Assembly: GCA_937890825.1 (NCBI GenBank)
Contig: CALADS010000094.1
Span: 1 to 64,000 of the forward strand
Direction of reading: 5' to 3'
Source: an uncultured Bacteroides sp.
GTDB taxonomy: Bacteria; Bacteroidota; Bacteroidia; Bacteroidales; Bacteroidaceae
DNA: 64,000 bases
A model generated the notes under the pieces. It was given only the letters and a program-made list of their open reading frames with translations, was not told the DNA's origin and made no database searches. Below are positions 42,144 to 52,685 of the stretch, in pieces. The translations under genes and the position numbers were made by a program. The first letter of the stretch is position 1; each line of letters starts with the position of its first letter.

Positions 42144-44932
42144 TTTTGTTTATGCGTTCGTTTCAAGAAATCGGTAGGACTTTCACCGAACTGTTCTTTA
42201 TAGCATTTAGTGAAATAGGAAGGTGAGGAGAATCCCACTTCATACGCTATTTCGGCTATCGATAAATCCGAAGAAGCCAGCAGCGAAGCTGCTTTTTTCA
42301 GTCTCATTTGTCGCAGCAGTTCGTTAGGAGAATAGTTAGTCAGCGATTTTAGTTTGCGGTACAGTTGTACGCGGCTCATGCCCATATCTCTTCCTAGGTC
42401 TTCCACGTTCAGTTCTGAATCCTTCATTTGTTCTTCGACCAGCATTTTGAATCGCGTCAGGAAGTCCTTGTCCAGTGCATTGGCAGCCACCTTTTCCAAA
42501 GGTTGTTCTTCACTGAAAAATTTTCTTAGTAGTTTGCGGTTCGTAATGAGATTACGTACACGAGCCGCCAGTAGTTGAGAATTGAAAGGTTTTGAAATAT
42601 ACGAGTCAGCTCCTCCGTCGTATCCTTCTATGCGTTGTTCATCCAAAGCACAAGCCGTAAGTAAGATTATTGGTATGTGGCTGGTTTGCATTTCACTTTT
42701 CAGTCTTCTGCAACATTCAGTTCCGTCCATTTCAGGCATCATGATATCACTGATAATTACGTCGGGCACGTATTTCATGGCCATTTTTAATCCGTTTACT
42801 CCGTTGTCAGCCTGTAGCACCCTGTAATCTTTCGATAAGAACGATTTGATGTACGTTCGTATGTCTGCGTTGTCATCTATAATCAGTACCGTGGCTGCAT
42901 CTGCATCCATAGGTTCTTCCGGCAGGTTGTCTAGTTCAGCATCTATGAGTTCTGTTGATACTTCCTCGTTTTCTTCCTCCAAAGGCAGTTCTATGGGGGT
43001 GGCATTCATGTTGGGCAAAGTGTTTTGTGGCAGGTTAACTACGAAGTAAGTACCTTTATTGTCACTGTGAGCATTAATATTTCCCCCATGCATTTCTACG
43101 AAAGCGCGTACCAGTGCCAGTCCTATCCCCGTTCCTGCTTGATGTCCATTAATTTGGTAGAATCGTTCAAAAATAGCTTCTGTATCAGTTTCTGGTATAC
43201 GGCTCCCAGAATTAAATACCTTTAGTGTGTATTGGTTATTATCAGCAGTGAGATTGATAGCAATTTCTCCATTTTCGGGTGTATACTTGATGGCATTAGA
43301 GAGCAGATTGAAATAGATGCACTCCATTTTTTCCTCATCAGCTATCAGTTGAAAGTCGGTGCCAGGTTCTGCTTCCAGAGAGAATTTGATATGCTTTTTC
43401 AGCAAAGCCATTCGGAACGCATCATTCCAGTTCCTGAGGTTATCCAGCAGGTTGATGGAGGACATATGCATTTTCATCCGTCCGTTTTCCACCTTGCGGA
43501 AGTCCAGTATTTGATTTATGAGCCGTAGCAGGATATGAACATTCTTTTTTATCAGTTCCAAGAGTTTTCTGGAAGAGTCACTGATGGATTCATCTTTCAG
43601 CAGCACTTCGATAGGGTCTGCAATGAGAGTCAATGGCGTTCTGAAATCGTGAGATACGTTTGTAAAGAATACCAGTTTGGCATGAGTGGCCGCTTTCACC
43701 TCTTGAGAAAGTCTTTCCAGTTGATCTTTTTGTTCCTCCAACTGATTTTTCTGCTTTTCCAGCTGGTTTTTTTGCTTTTCTAACTTGTCTTTCTGTACCT
43801 CCAGTTTCTCTTTCTGTTTGAAGAGCATCCTGTTCAGTTTATTTTTGGTTCGTAGCGACAGATATACGGCTACCAGCAGACCTGCAACCAGCAGCAATAC
43901 CAGCAGACTTCCATAGAGCACTACTTGCTGGGTGGCATATCGTGTGAGGTATTCATTGATTTTTCCTCCCATCATCTCTATCTTTTTGTCTAAAGCCGTG
44001 ATGTGCGATGTCTGCATTTTCATGATAGGGGCATTGGTGGCATCTACTATAGAAGTGCTAAGCACGGTTTCTCTGGGGTAGTTGTGCCCCAGTAAAATTT
44101 CCATAGCCAGTTGTATCACTTTGTCTCCACCGGTGGGATAGATAAAGGTGGCATCCAGTTTGCCTTCAAGCACATTTTCCAGGCCATAGCCTTCACCGGA
44201 GAGTGCATCAATCCCAATGAATTTTATATCTTTTTCCCGGTTGTATTTTCGGGCAGCATCATAGGCCCCGTTTGCCATGCGGTCGTTTTGTGCAAACACC
44301 AGATTTACCTCAGGATAACATTGCAGTAGAGAATCCATCTTATGCCGGGCGCTTGCCTGTAGCCAGTCGCCTTCTGTTACTGCCAGCAATTCGATGCTGT
44401 TTTCTTCCTTTAGTACCTGTGTAAATCCGCGATGCCGTTCTATGGCCGGTGTAGACCCCTTCAGTCCGGTAATTTCTATCACTTTTCCTTTTCCTTGTAG
44501 CAGATTGGCTATATAGGTTCCTACAGCTTTTCCTATTTCCAGGTTATCGGCTCCTATAAATGCGGTATAACGGTCTGAAAGGATTTTTCGGTCCACCATG
44601 ATAACCGGTATTCCCTTGTTGAAAGCCTCTTCCACCACCGGTGTAATGGGGGATGCTTCGTTGGGGGCTACAATTAGCAGGTCTACTTCTTGGTCTATGA
44701 AGTATCTTATATCTTTACATTGCTGTTTGCTGTCATCTTTCGAAGTGAGTATCTCTACCGAGAGTTCTTCGTAAAAGTTTGCCTCTCGTAGAATTTCTTT
44801 ATTCATCTGATTTCTCCATTCATCGTCACTGCATTGCGATACCCCTATGTGAAATTTCTGTTCCTTTTGTCCGCACGAGATACACATCCCTGCTACTAAC
44901 AGAAATAAGCTGATAACCGTAACTTTTTTCAT
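42140..44932 (-). CDS. Hybrid two-component system regulator (fructose-type sensor) with periplasmic-binding-protein domain
   Basis: This 930-aa one-protein phosphorelay has, in order: lipobox-like signal (CISC, Cys20); ribose-binding-protein-like sensor (about 27-310, FHIGVSQCSDDEWRNQM, RHRGFTQVL, FAQNDRMANGAYDAA); membrane segment (about 338-358); coiled coil with tandem EKQKNQL heptads (about 370-412); histidine kinase (His428 in NVSHDFRTPLT; ATPase N box FNLLSNAIKYTP, GTGIGLALV); receiver (VLIIDDNADIRTY, phospho-acceptor Asp729 in ISDIMMPEMDG); AraC-type DNA-binding domain (about 825-930). The sensor type matches the fructose-binding HTCS that controls the levan PUL of B. thetaiotaomicron. 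It should activate the adjoining fructan genes. Confidence 0.95.
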   Translation of the reverse strand: MKKVTVISLFLLVAGMCISCGQKEQKFHIGVSQCSDDEWRNQMNKEILREANFYEELSVEILTSKDDSKQQCKDIRYFIDQEVDLLIVAPNEASPITPVVEEAFNKGIPVIMVDRKILSDRYTAFIGADNLEIGKAVGTYIANLLQGKGKVIEITGLKGSTPAIERHRGFTQVLKEENSIELLAVTEGDWLQASARHKMDSLLQCYPEVNLVFAQNDRMANGAYDAARKYNREKDIKFIGIDALSGEGYGLENVLEGKLDATFIYPTGGDKVIQLAMEILLGHNYPRETVLSTSIVDATNAPIMKMQTSHITALDKKIEMMGGKINEYLTRYATQQVVLYGSLLVLLLVAGLLVAVYLSLRTKNKLNRMLFKQKEKLEVQKDKLEKQKNQLEKQKNQLEEQKDQLERLSQEVKAATHAKLVFFTNVSHDFRTPLTLIADPIEVLLKDESISDSSRKLLELIKKNVHILLRLINQILDFRKVENGRMKMHMSSINLLDNLRNWNDAFRMALLKKHIKFSLEAEPGTDFQLIADEEKMECIYFNLLSNAIKYTPENGEIAINLTADNNQYTLKVFNSGSRIPETDTEAIFERFYQINGHQAGTGIGLALVRAFVEMHGGNINAHSDNKGTYFVVNLPQNTLPNMNATPIELPLEEENEEVSTELIDAELDNLPEEPMDADAATVLIIDDNADIRTYIKSFLSKDYRVLQADNGVNGLKMAMKYVPDVIISDIMMPEMDGTECCRRLKSEMQTSHIPIILLTACALDEQRIEGYDGGADSYISKPFNSQLLAARVRNLITNRKLLRKFFSEEQPLEKVAANALDKDFLTRFKMLVEEQMKDSELNVEDLGRDMGMSRVQLYRKLKSLTNYSPNELLRQMRLKKAASLLASSDLSIAEIAYEVGFSSPSYFTKCYKEQFGESPTDFLKRTHKQK

Positions 44933-44964
44933 TTGCGTATGCTATGTTTAAGAATACTGATGAG

Positions 44965-44972
44965 CAAAGATA
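44965..44972 (-). promoter_or_regulatory. -7 element of the hybrid sensor gene
   Basis: The minus strand reads TATCTTTG, 32 bp before the ATG. The -33 is not clear. Confidence 0.5.
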
Positions 44973-45082
44973 GTTTTTTCTACAAAAAAGCCTACTTAAA
45001 TCATTAAAAAAAGCTCTTCTTTTCTATCAGGTGGAGTATGGTTCGATAAGCCGGCAGAAAAGTGTGTGAGTATTTATAAAAA

Positions 45083-45120
45083 AAAGAGAGTGTACCCGCT
45101 ATTGCGGTTCACTCTCTTTG
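45083..45120 (-). terminator. Terminator of the GH32-transporter-fructokinase operon
   Basis: A stem of at least 10 bp (AAAGAGAGTG with CACTCTCTTT, 45084-45093 with 45110-45119) carries further inner pairs. On the minus strand a run of T follows. It lies 26 bp after the kinase stop. Confidence 0.8.
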
Positions 45121-45145
45121 GTATAAAGATGTTAAAGGGAATATT

Positions 45146-46036
45146 TTAGCGTACTATTCTGTTTTTCAGGGCAGCAGGCAGTTCAGGCATGGCTCCACTT
45201 TGGGTACATACGTAAGCAGAAACCTCTACAGCTAGTTTGTGCGCTTCCGGCACCGACATACCGCTCAGGATAGAAGCGGTAAAGGCAGCCGTGAACGAGT
45301 CTCCGGCTCCTACCGTGTCGGCCACGGGTACTTTAGGAGTTTCCTGAAAGGAGACTTCTCCCGGTGTAAATACATAGCTTCCGTTGGTACCGCAAGTCAG
45401 AATCAGCATTTTCAGATTATATTTAGCCAGCAGAATCCAGCATTTATCCTGTAGGTCAATGCCCGGATACCCGAAGATACGGCTGATGGTAACCAATTCT
45501 TCATCATTGATTTTTAGGATATTGCAGCGTTGCATAGATTCACAAAGCACCTCTTTGGTATAGAAATTCTGTCGAAGATTAATATCGAATATCTTTAGCT
45601 GCCCTTCTATATCGGGCATCGTATCCAGAAAGCGGTTGATGGTATTACGGCTCACCACGCTGCGTTGTGCCAGCGAGCCGAAGCATACAGCCCGTGTGCG
45701 CAGAGCCAAATTCCGTAGTTCATCCGTAAAGGGGATATTATCCCATGCCACTCCCTCTTTGATTTCGTATTGTGGCACCCCTACAGCATCGAGTGTCACC
45801 TGTACCGTTCCTGTAGGATAGGGTACCTGTTCTATTACAGATTTCAGCTTTCTCTGCTGAAATACATCCAGAATTTCCTCTCCGTTGGCATCCTGCCCTA
45901 CGGCACTTATCACACGGCTGTCAAATCCGAATTGCGATACATGATAAGCAAAATTAGCCGGTGCGCCACCGATTTTCTTTCCTTCGGGCAGGCAATCCCA
46001 CAATGCTTCGCCCATCCCTACGATAATTTCATTCAT
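45146..46036 (-). CDS. Fructokinase-like PfkB-family sugar kinase
   Basis: This 296-aa cytoplasmic kinase should make fructose-6-phosphate. PfkB features are GEALWDCLPEGKKIGGAPANFAYH at the N-terminus (sugar-binding GGAPAN), and near the C-terminus VPVADTVGAGDSFTAAFTAS, with the catalytic Asp in GAGD. It is the last gene of the minus-strand operon, 26 bp after the transporter gene, and is the likely fate of imported fructose. The match to the fructokinase of the B. thetaiotaomicron levan locus in type and position supports the call. Confidence 0.92.
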   Translation of the reverse strand: MNEIIVGMGEALWDCLPEGKKIGGAPANFAYHVSQFGFDSRVISAVGQDANGEEILDVFQQRKLKSVIEQVPYPTGTVQVTLDAVGVPQYEIKEGVAWDNIPFTDELRNLALRTRAVCFGSLAQRSVVSRNTINRFLDTMPDIEGQLKIFDINLRQNFYTKEVLCESMQRCNILKINDEELVTISRIFGYPGIDLQDKCWILLAKYNLKMLILTCGTNGSYVFTPGEVSFQETPKVPVADTVGAGDSFTAAFTASILSGMSVPEAHKLAVEVSAYVCTQSGAMPELPAALKNRIVR

Positions 46037-46062
46037 TGTATTATGCTTTTTAAGTTAACTCA

Positions 46063-47235
46063 TTATTTTTTCATTTTCAGCAGATAGAACAGCAGATACA
46101 CCACTCCTACTGTCATCACGGCTACTGCTCCGTTCTGTCCCATTACATCGCTGGCCAGTCCCATGGCAAGGGGGAATACCGTACCTCCAAACAGCCCCAT
46201 AATCATCAGTCCGCTTACTTCGTTCTTCTTATGCGGCATAGCCAGCAATGCTTGCGAGAAGATGATAGGGAAGATATTCGAGTTGCCGAAGCCAATCAGG
46301 GCAATGCAGGTATAAATCATGGTCTGCTCATGGAAGACGAACAGTCCTGCCATCGCCAACAGCATACACACCACACTGAATCCGAAGAATCCGCGTGCAG
46401 ACATCTTCTGTAGAATAAACGCTCCCAGAAAGCAGCCGGCTGTACGGAAGATGAAATAAAGGCTGGTGGCAAATCCTGCTTCGTCGAGCGTCATACCCAG
46501 GCGTTCCATCAAAATTTTCGGAGCCGTGGTATTGGTGCCCACATCAATACCCACATGACACATGATACCCAGAAAGCACAGCAGAATGAAAGGTTTGCCC
46601 AGCAGTGAGAGGCATTCGCCAAAAGTAGACGGACGGCCTTCTTCCTTCTCTTCATGGATAGAAGTGGCTCCCAGCCATAAGATAGCGATGATAGCTATTA
46701 CCATGTAAATGGGGAAAAGTACTCTCCATTGCAATCCGAAAGAAGGGATAGCCTGCGTAGCGCCCCACATGGCGATGTATGGAGCCAGGAAAGAAGCGAT
46801 GGCTTTGACAAACTGGCCGAAAGTGAGCGAACTGGCCAGGCGGTCGCCGCTTACAATATTCGACAACAGCGGATTCAGTGAAGTCTGCATCAGCGCATTC
46901 CCTATACCCAGCAGAGAGAAAGACACCAGCATCAGCAGATAGCTGTCGCCGAAGATAGGCAGCAGGAGCGATGCAAAGGTCACGATGAGACTCAGCATTA
47001 CGGTCTTTTTCCGTCCGATGCGATTCATCAGCATACCCGTGGGTACAGAGAAAATCAAGAACCAGAAAAACACCAGCGAAGGGAAGATGTTGGCTTCCGA
47101 ATCAGAAAGCTGAAGGTCGGCTTTCACATAATTCGAAGCGATGCCTACCAAGTCTACAAAGCCCATGGCAAAGAAGCAAAGCATGATAGGCAGCAGTCTA
47201 CCCAAAGAAGATTGAGAAGTATGATTGTTATTCAT
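46063..47235 (-). CDS. FHS-family sugar:H+ symporter (fructose transporter), MFS
   Basis: This 390-aa inner-membrane carrier has about 12 hydrophobic segments. It begins LLPIMLCFFAMGFVDLVGIASNYVKADLQLSD, the FucP/GluP-like pattern, with NRIGRKKTVML in the first cytoplasmic loop. It lies between GH32 and the kinase, which supports fructose uptake from the periplasm to the cytoplasm. It is distinct in sequence from the second MFS gene at 57.8 kb. Confidence 0.9.
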   Translation of the reverse strand: MNNNHTSQSSLGRLLPIMLCFFAMGFVDLVGIASNYVKADLQLSDSEANIFPSLVFFWFLIFSVPTGMLMNRIGRKKTVMLSLIVTFASLLLPIFGDSYLLMLVSFSLLGIGNALMQTSLNPLLSNIVSGDRLASSLTFGQFVKAIASFLAPYIAMWGATQAIPSFGLQWRVLFPIYMVIAIIAILWLGATSIHEEKEEGRPSTFGECLSLLGKPFILLCFLGIMCHVGIDVGTNTTAPKILMERLGMTLDEAGFATSLYFIFRTAGCFLGAFILQKMSARGFFGFSVVCMLLAMAGLFVFHEQTMIYTCIALIGFGNSNIFPIIFSQALLAMPHKKNEVSGLMIMGLFGGTVFPLAMGLASDVMGQNGAVAVMTVGVVYLLFYLLKMKK

Positions 47236-47280
47236 GTTTGTTTATTGATTAAATTATATAGAATACCTATTGAAAACTAT

Positions 47281-49104
47281 TTATTTTACCTGAATAGGAT
47301 ATACCGTAAGCTGATTCACTTTGCATCGTCCTTTATCGGTATATACAGAAATGGAAGTATAAGGATGTTCGGGGAATACCAGATTGGTCATGGCAAACCG
47401 TCCTTCTCCGTCGAATGCTTCAAGGCTGCAACGGTCGATGAAGAGACGCAGATGTTGCTTGCTGCCTTCGGCATGAGGGGCCACAGTTACAGCCGGAAAA
47501 TCCTGGCTGAAGGCAGTCAGCCCACTCTTTGTTCGATCCATGCTGAAGGTTTTAGCCTTCACGTCGTAAGACATTACGGTTTCTTCACCTTGTGCATTGC
47601 TGAGTGTAATGTACACCTTTTCTGCATCGCATGCATTCAGTTGCAAGTCTATTTCGCACACTCCCTGATTGGCCGTAGGCAGTTTACGACTCACTTTCTT
47701 GCTTCCTGCCGAGAAAGAACCATACTTCATAGGTTTCGCACCGCGCAGGGCTTCTACTTCAGGGGCAGGAGTCACCGCTACATAATAATCACCGTCTTCT
47801 CCGCGGAACAATTCCAAATCGCGCGGCAACGAGTTGGCACTGCGGTATTGTTGGGTTGGTACATTGTTGGCATACTGCCAGTTGCTCATCCAGGCTATGA
47901 TGGTATGGCGGTTTTCCGGTGCATTGCTCCAGGATACCGCAGCATAATGATCCTTACCATAATCCAGCCATTTCGTAACTTCCGGTTTGGAGTCACAGGT
48001 GAATTTCTTGCCGTCAAAGTCGCCTACAAAATATTGGGCTGCACTGCCACCGAACGGACCGCCCGGGTTAATGTTGCAGATAAGCACCCATTTGCTTTCA
48101 TCCGTACCCTTTACCGGCAGTTTCATTAGGTCCGGGCATTCCCATACACCATCTTGAGCGCCATATCCTTTGCCGAATGCACTTTCTTTCGTCCAGTTCT
48201 TGAGGTCGTCTGATGAATAAATCCACATTTCCTTGTCCAATGCTGCCGCCAGAATCAGAATCCATTTACCACTTTCTTCATGGTAGAACATATTCGGGTC
48301 GCGTGCCTCACGGTCGGCCGTAATGATGGGGTTATGCTTATAAGTCTGGAAGGTGCGTCCGTTATCCGTGCTGTAAGCCAAGCTTTGAATCTGGCTGGCA
48401 CCGGCCGACGTATAAATAGCAATAATGGCATCCTTGCCGAATCCGGCCACATTTTCCTTATCCACTACGCTGCTGCCGCTGAATACGGTACCCAATCCAT
48501 TAGGTTCGATAGCCACCGGATGGTGTTCCCAGTTCACCAAATCTTTGGAAGAGGAGTGTCCCCAGTTCATGTTTCCCCACATAGAGCCATACGGATTATA
48601 CTGATAATACAAGTGATATTCCCCATCCTTATAGAACATACCGTTGGGGTCGTTCATCCAGCCATAGACAGGCGTGTGATGGTACAGCGGGCGAAATATT
48701 TCATGATTGTTTGTATCAAACGCATCCGCAAGTTTTACGTTACTCCAGCAGGCATCATCCATGGCATCACGCACGTTGGAACGGCTGTTTCCGGTATGTA
48801 CATCCATCACAACCGATTCTCCCTGAAAAGGTGTCAAATCAAACGGTACGGTATAGTCTACCTTATTTATAGCCAAACGCACTTGAAAGGTTTTTTCTAC
48901 CTTATTATTTACTAATACCTTGATGGTGGCTTCCGGAGCCGATTCTTCTACCGGTAACAGCAGATACTTTTGTGGTTGTTCCACCCGAATCAGACTGTGA
49001 TTGGCACCCAGGTAGTGAATCCTCAGTCCGTCACAGCTTTGGGCATGCATCATACCTACACTGAACACCACAGCTGCCATAGCAATCAATTTCTTTACAT
49101 TCAT
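47281..49104 (-). CDS. GH32 exo-fructanase/levanase, periplasmic
   Basis: This 607-aa enzyme has an ordinary signal peptide (MNVKKLIAMAAVVFSVGMMHA). An extra ~120-residue N-terminal beta domain is followed by the five-bladed propeller with WMNDPNG (nucleophile Asp152), EARDPNMFYH (transition-state Asp269) and WECPDLM (acid/base Glu322). The C-terminal beta-sandwich contains LRLFIDRCSLEAFDGEGR. It should release fructose from fructo-oligosaccharides in the periplasm. It is the first gene of the minus-strand operon, divergent from susC. Confidence 0.95.
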   Translation of the reverse strand: MNVKKLIAMAAVVFSVGMMHAQSCDGLRIHYLGANHSLIRVEQPQKYLLLPVEESAPEATIKVLVNNKVEKTFQVRLAINKVDYTVPFDLTPFQGESVVMDVHTGNSRSNVRDAMDDACWSNVKLADAFDTNNHEIFRPLYHHTPVYGWMNDPNGMFYKDGEYHLYYQYNPYGSMWGNMNWGHSSSKDLVNWEHHPVAIEPNGLGTVFSGSSVVDKENVAGFGKDAIIAIYTSAGASQIQSLAYSTDNGRTFQTYKHNPIITADREARDPNMFYHEESGKWILILAAALDKEMWIYSSDDLKNWTKESAFGKGYGAQDGVWECPDLMKLPVKGTDESKWVLICNINPGGPFGGSAAQYFVGDFDGKKFTCDSKPEVTKWLDYGKDHYAAVSWSNAPENRHTIIAWMSNWQYANNVPTQQYRSANSLPRDLELFRGEDGDYYVAVTPAPEVEALRGAKPMKYGSFSAGSKKVSRKLPTANQGVCEIDLQLNACDAEKVYITLSNAQGEETVMSYDVKAKTFSMDRTKSGLTAFSQDFPAVTVAPHAEGSKQHLRLFIDRCSLEAFDGEGRFAMTNLVFPEHPYTSISVYTDKGRCKVNQLTVYPIQVK

Positions 49105-49553
49105 AGTACAGTATTTTTTATGATATTAAAAGTAAGTTACATTCCAGTTGTTTCCCATTCTTATATCTGGATTTCTTATAGGGCTTTCTTCTTATAAATA
49201 ATAAAAAGGTGTTTTATATACATACATAGTTACTATTGGATTTTTAAGTTTACAACATTGGTTTAGTCAATAAACAAGGAATACGTCTGCAAAGTAAGCG
49301 ATTCTGTTGGAAAACGAATATAACATTTGTAACAAGTACTATAAAAAAATGATACAATGCTGGAAAAGAGAGTGTTAAAAACAAACTCCGTATCAAAAAT
49401 ATCATATTTGGAAACATTTTTTTTATCATAGCTTTCCTTTTTTTCGTTTATTTGCAATGTCAAAAGAAACAAGGAAACATCGGCTTCTCATATATAAAAT
49501 GCGGGTAAGCTATAATTGAATTGACAATTGTATAATTATAAATCTAAAATCAA
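49105..49553. promoter_or_regulatory. Divergent control region of the fructan PUL
   Basis: This 449-bp A/T-rich stretch has no gene. It must carry the start signals for the minus-strand GH32 operon and the plus-strand susC operon and the likely binding site of the hybrid regulator. A partial -7 match on the plus strand (TTTATTTG, 49447-49454) is the only promoter-like motif seen. No clear direct repeat can be named by eye. Confidence 0.5.
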
Positions 49554-52500
49554 ATGGAAGACATGAAACGAACTCTTCTAAGTGTACTTCTTTTAATAAT
49601 GTACACGGTTGTTTGGTCGCAAAGTCTGACAATACAAGGCAATGTGACGGGTAAGAATGACGGTTATCCTGTTATTGGTGCAACCGTAGTTGAAACGAAC
49701 CAGCCGACTAATGGCACAATTACCGATGTTGATGGTAACTTTAAACTTACAGTAAAGCAAGATGCAGAGATAACAATATCGTATATTGGTTATCAAAGTG
49801 TCACAGTAAAAGCACAGCCACAAGTGAATGTAGTATTGGAAGAAGAATCCGAATTACTTCAAGAAGTAGTGGTGACGGGTTATACCGTTCAGCGCAAAGC
49901 CGATTTGACCGGAGCCGTTTCCGTGGTCAGTATGGATGATTTGGCCAAACAAAACGAAAACAATCCGATGAAAGCTTTGCAGGGTAGAGTGCCCGGTATG
50001 AATATTACAGCAAACGGTAATCCCAGTGGCAATGCCACCATTCGCATTCGTGGTATCGGAACCTTAAATAACAATGACCCGCTTTATATCATTGATGGTG
50101 TTCCTACCAAAGCAGGTATGCACGAACTTAACGGTAATGATATTGAGACGATTCAGGTTTTGAAAGATGCAGCTTCGGCCAGTATCTATGGCTCTCGCGC
50201 AGCCAACGGGGTTATCATTATTACTACAAAGAAAGGGAAAGAAGGACGTTTGAAGATAGATTTCGATGCCTCGGTAGCTGCTTCTATGTATACCAATAAG
50301 ATCGATGTACTCAACAGTGAGGAATTCGGTCGCGTGATGTGGCAGGCATATGTAAACGACGGCAACGACCCTAACACCAATGGATTGGGCTATAAATTTA
50401 ATTGGGGATATGACAATAATGGTTATCCGGTATTGAATGACATTAAGATGTCTAAGTATCTGGACAGTGCAAACACCGTTCCGGCAGCTGATACCGATTG
50501 GTTTGATGAAACCACCCGTACAGGTATCATACAGCAATATAATGTAGCTGTAAGCAACGGATCAGAAAAAGGCTCTTCTTTCTTTTCTTTGGGGTATTAC
50601 AAGAATCTCGGTACCATTAAGGAAAGTGATTTTGAACGCATCTCTGCCCGTATGAATACAGAGTATAATTTGATAGATAAGATACTTACCGTAGGCGAGC
50701 ATTTTACATTAAACCGTACCAGCGAGGTACAGGCTCTGGGAGGTTTTATAGAAAATGCTTTGCAGTTCAATCCCTCCATTCCTATTTACAACACGAAAGG
50801 TGAATTTGCAGGCCCGGTAGGCGGCTATTCAGACCGTGAGAATCCGGTAGCCCGCTTGCAGCGCAATGCAGACAATCGATATACTTACTGGAGAATGTTT
50901 GGCGATGCTTATGTGAATCTGAATCCGTTCAAGGGATTCAATATCCGTTCTACTTTTGGTTTGGACTATGCACAGAAACAGCAGCGCATCTTTACTTATC
51001 CCATTACAGAGGGCAATATGGCTAATTCTACCAATGCCGTAGAAGCCAAGCAGGAACATTGGACGAAATGGATGTGGAATGCCGTGGCCACCTATAATAT
51101 GGAAATAGGCAAACACCGTGGCGATGCTATGGTCGGTATGGAGTTGAATCGTGAAGACAGCAATTATTTCTCAGGAAAGAAGGAAGATTATATCATGTTG
51201 AATCCCGATTATATGTGGCCCGATGCCGGTACAGGTACAGCTATGGCATTTGGTGGAGGCAGCGGTTATTCATTGGTTTCTTTCTTCGGAAAGTTAAACT
51301 ATACGTATGATGACAGATACCTTTTCTCTATGACTGTGCGTCGCGACGGTTCCAGCCGTTTTGGTAAGAATAATCGCTACGGTACTTTCCCTTCCTTCTC
51401 TTTAGGCTGGAGATTGAACCGTGAGAAATTCATGCAAAACATCACTTGGCTGGATGACCTGAAGGTGAGAGCCTCATGGGGGCAGACTGGTAACCAGGAA
51501 ATTGACAATACGGCACGCTATACTCTGTATGCCTCTAATTATGGTGTAACCGAATCCGGTGGACAGAGCTACGGAACTTCTTATGATATTGTAGGCAACA
51601 ACGGTGGAGGCATATTGTCTTCCGGCTTCAAGCGTAATCAGATAGGCAATAACGATATTAAATGGGAAACCACTACCCAGGCAAATATAGGTGTAGACTT
51701 CTCCTTGTTTAACCAGACTTTATACGGTTCAGTAGACTGGTTCCATAAGAAGACTACCGACATCTTGGTATTAATGGAAGGTATTGCTGCCATGGGAGAA
51801 GGTAGCAGCCAATGGATTAATGCCGGTGAAATGAAGAATATGGGTGTGGAATTGAATCTGGGGTATCGGAATACCACTTCATTTGGCCTGAAGTATGATT
51901 TGAATGCCAACATTTCTACTTATCGTAATGAAATTACCAAACTTCCTGCCACTATTGCAGCAAAAGGCACGTTTGGCGGTAATGGTGTGCAGAGTGTCAT
52001 CGGTCATGCCAATGGCTCACAGGTAGGTTATGTGGCCGACGGTATCTTTAAATCTCAAGCGGAAGTAGATAATCATGCCAAACAGGAAGGAGCTGCTCCG
52101 GGACGTATCCGCTGGAGAGATTTGGACGGAAACGGCATTATCAATGAAAAAGACCAGCAATGGATTTTTGACCCTACACCGGCGTTCAGTTACGGATTGA
52201 ATATCTATTTGGAATATAAGAATTTCGACCTGACCATGTTTTGGCAAGGTGTGCAGGGGGTAGACATTATCAGCGATTTGAAGAAGCAGACCGACCTGTG
52301 GAATGGCTTGAATGTGAGCAACCTGAACAAAGGAAGAAGACTGCTCGATGCCTGGACTCCTCAGAACCCCAATTCAGAGATACCGGCAGTAACGTACAAC
52401 AGTGCTAATCAGGAAACACGCGTTTCCAGTTTCTTTGTAGAGAATGGGTCGTTCCTGAAACTGCGCAATATCCAGTTAGGATATAATGTACCCAAAACAT

Positions 52501-52661
52501 GGGCACAAAAAATAAGAATGGAACGTTTACGTTTCTATCTCAGTGCCCAAAATCTCCTGACCATTAAGAGTAAGGATTTTAGTGGAGTAGATCCGGAAAA
52601 TCCTAATTTCGATTACCCCATTCCTCTGACAGTTACTCTTGGTGTTAATGTAAGTTTCTAA
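49554..52661 (+). CDS. SusC/RagA-like TonB-dependent transporter of the fructan PUL
   Basis: This 1035-aa outer-membrane transporter has a signal peptide (about 5-22; start could be ATG 49563), then a carboxypeptidase-regulatory-like domain (LTIQGNVTGKNDGYPVIGATV, about 24-105, quoted in part). The TonB-box-like LLQEVVVTGYT, the plug with ATIRIRGIGTLNNNDPLYIIDG, and a barrel ending LGVNVSF follow. It lacks the STN domain of the other SusC here, which fits control by the hybrid sensor and not by FecR. It imports fructan oligosaccharides with its SusD partner. Confidence 0.95.
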   Translation: MEDMKRTLLSVLLLIMYTVVWSQSLTIQGNVTGKNDGYPVIGATVVETNQPTNGTITDVDGNFKLTVKQDAEITISYIGYQSVTVKAQPQVNVVLEEESELLQEVVVTGYTVQRKADLTGAVSVVSMDDLAKQNENNPMKALQGRVPGMNITANGNPSGNATIRIRGIGTLNNNDPLYIIDGVPTKAGMHELNGNDIETIQVLKDAASASIYGSRAANGVIIITTKKGKEGRLKIDFDASVAASMYTNKIDVLNSEEFGRVMWQAYVNDGNDPNTNGLGYKFNWGYDNNGYPVLNDIKMSKYLDSANTVPAADTDWFDETTRTGIIQQYNVAVSNGSEKGSSFFSLGYYKNLGTIKESDFERISARMNTEYNLIDKILTVGEHFTLNRTSEVQALGGFIENALQFNPSIPIYNTKGEFAGPVGGYSDRENPVARLQRNADNRYTYWRMFGDAYVNLNPFKGFNIRSTFGLDYAQKQQRIFTYPITEGNMANSTNAVEAKQEHWTKWMWNAVATYNMEIGKHRGDAMVGMELNREDSNYFSGKKEDYIMLNPDYMWPDAGTGTAMAFGGGSGYSLVSFFGKLNYTYDDRYLFSMTVRRDGSSRFGKNNRYGTFPSFSLGWRLNREKFMQNITWLDDLKVRASWGQTGNQEIDNTARYTLYASNYGVTESGGQSYGTSYDIVGNNGGGILSSGFKRNQIGNNDIKWETTTQANIGVDFSLFNQTLYGSVDWFHKKTTDILVLMEGIAAMGEGSSQWINAGEMKNMGVELNLGYRNTTSFGLKYDLNANISTYRNEITKLPATIAAKGTFGGNGVQSVIGHANGSQVGYVADGIFKSQAEVDNHAKQEGAAPGRIRWRDLDGNGIINEKDQQWIFDPTPAFSYGLNIYLEYKNFDLTMFWQGVQGVDIISDLKKQTDLWNGLNVSNLNKGRRLLDAWTPQNPNSEIPAVTYNSANQETRVSSFFVENGSFLKLRNIQLGYNVPKTWAQKIRMERLRFYLSAQNLLTIKSKDFSGVDPENPNFDYPIPLTVTLGVNVSF

Positions 52662-52685
52662 TCATTTCGTTTTAAAATAACAATT

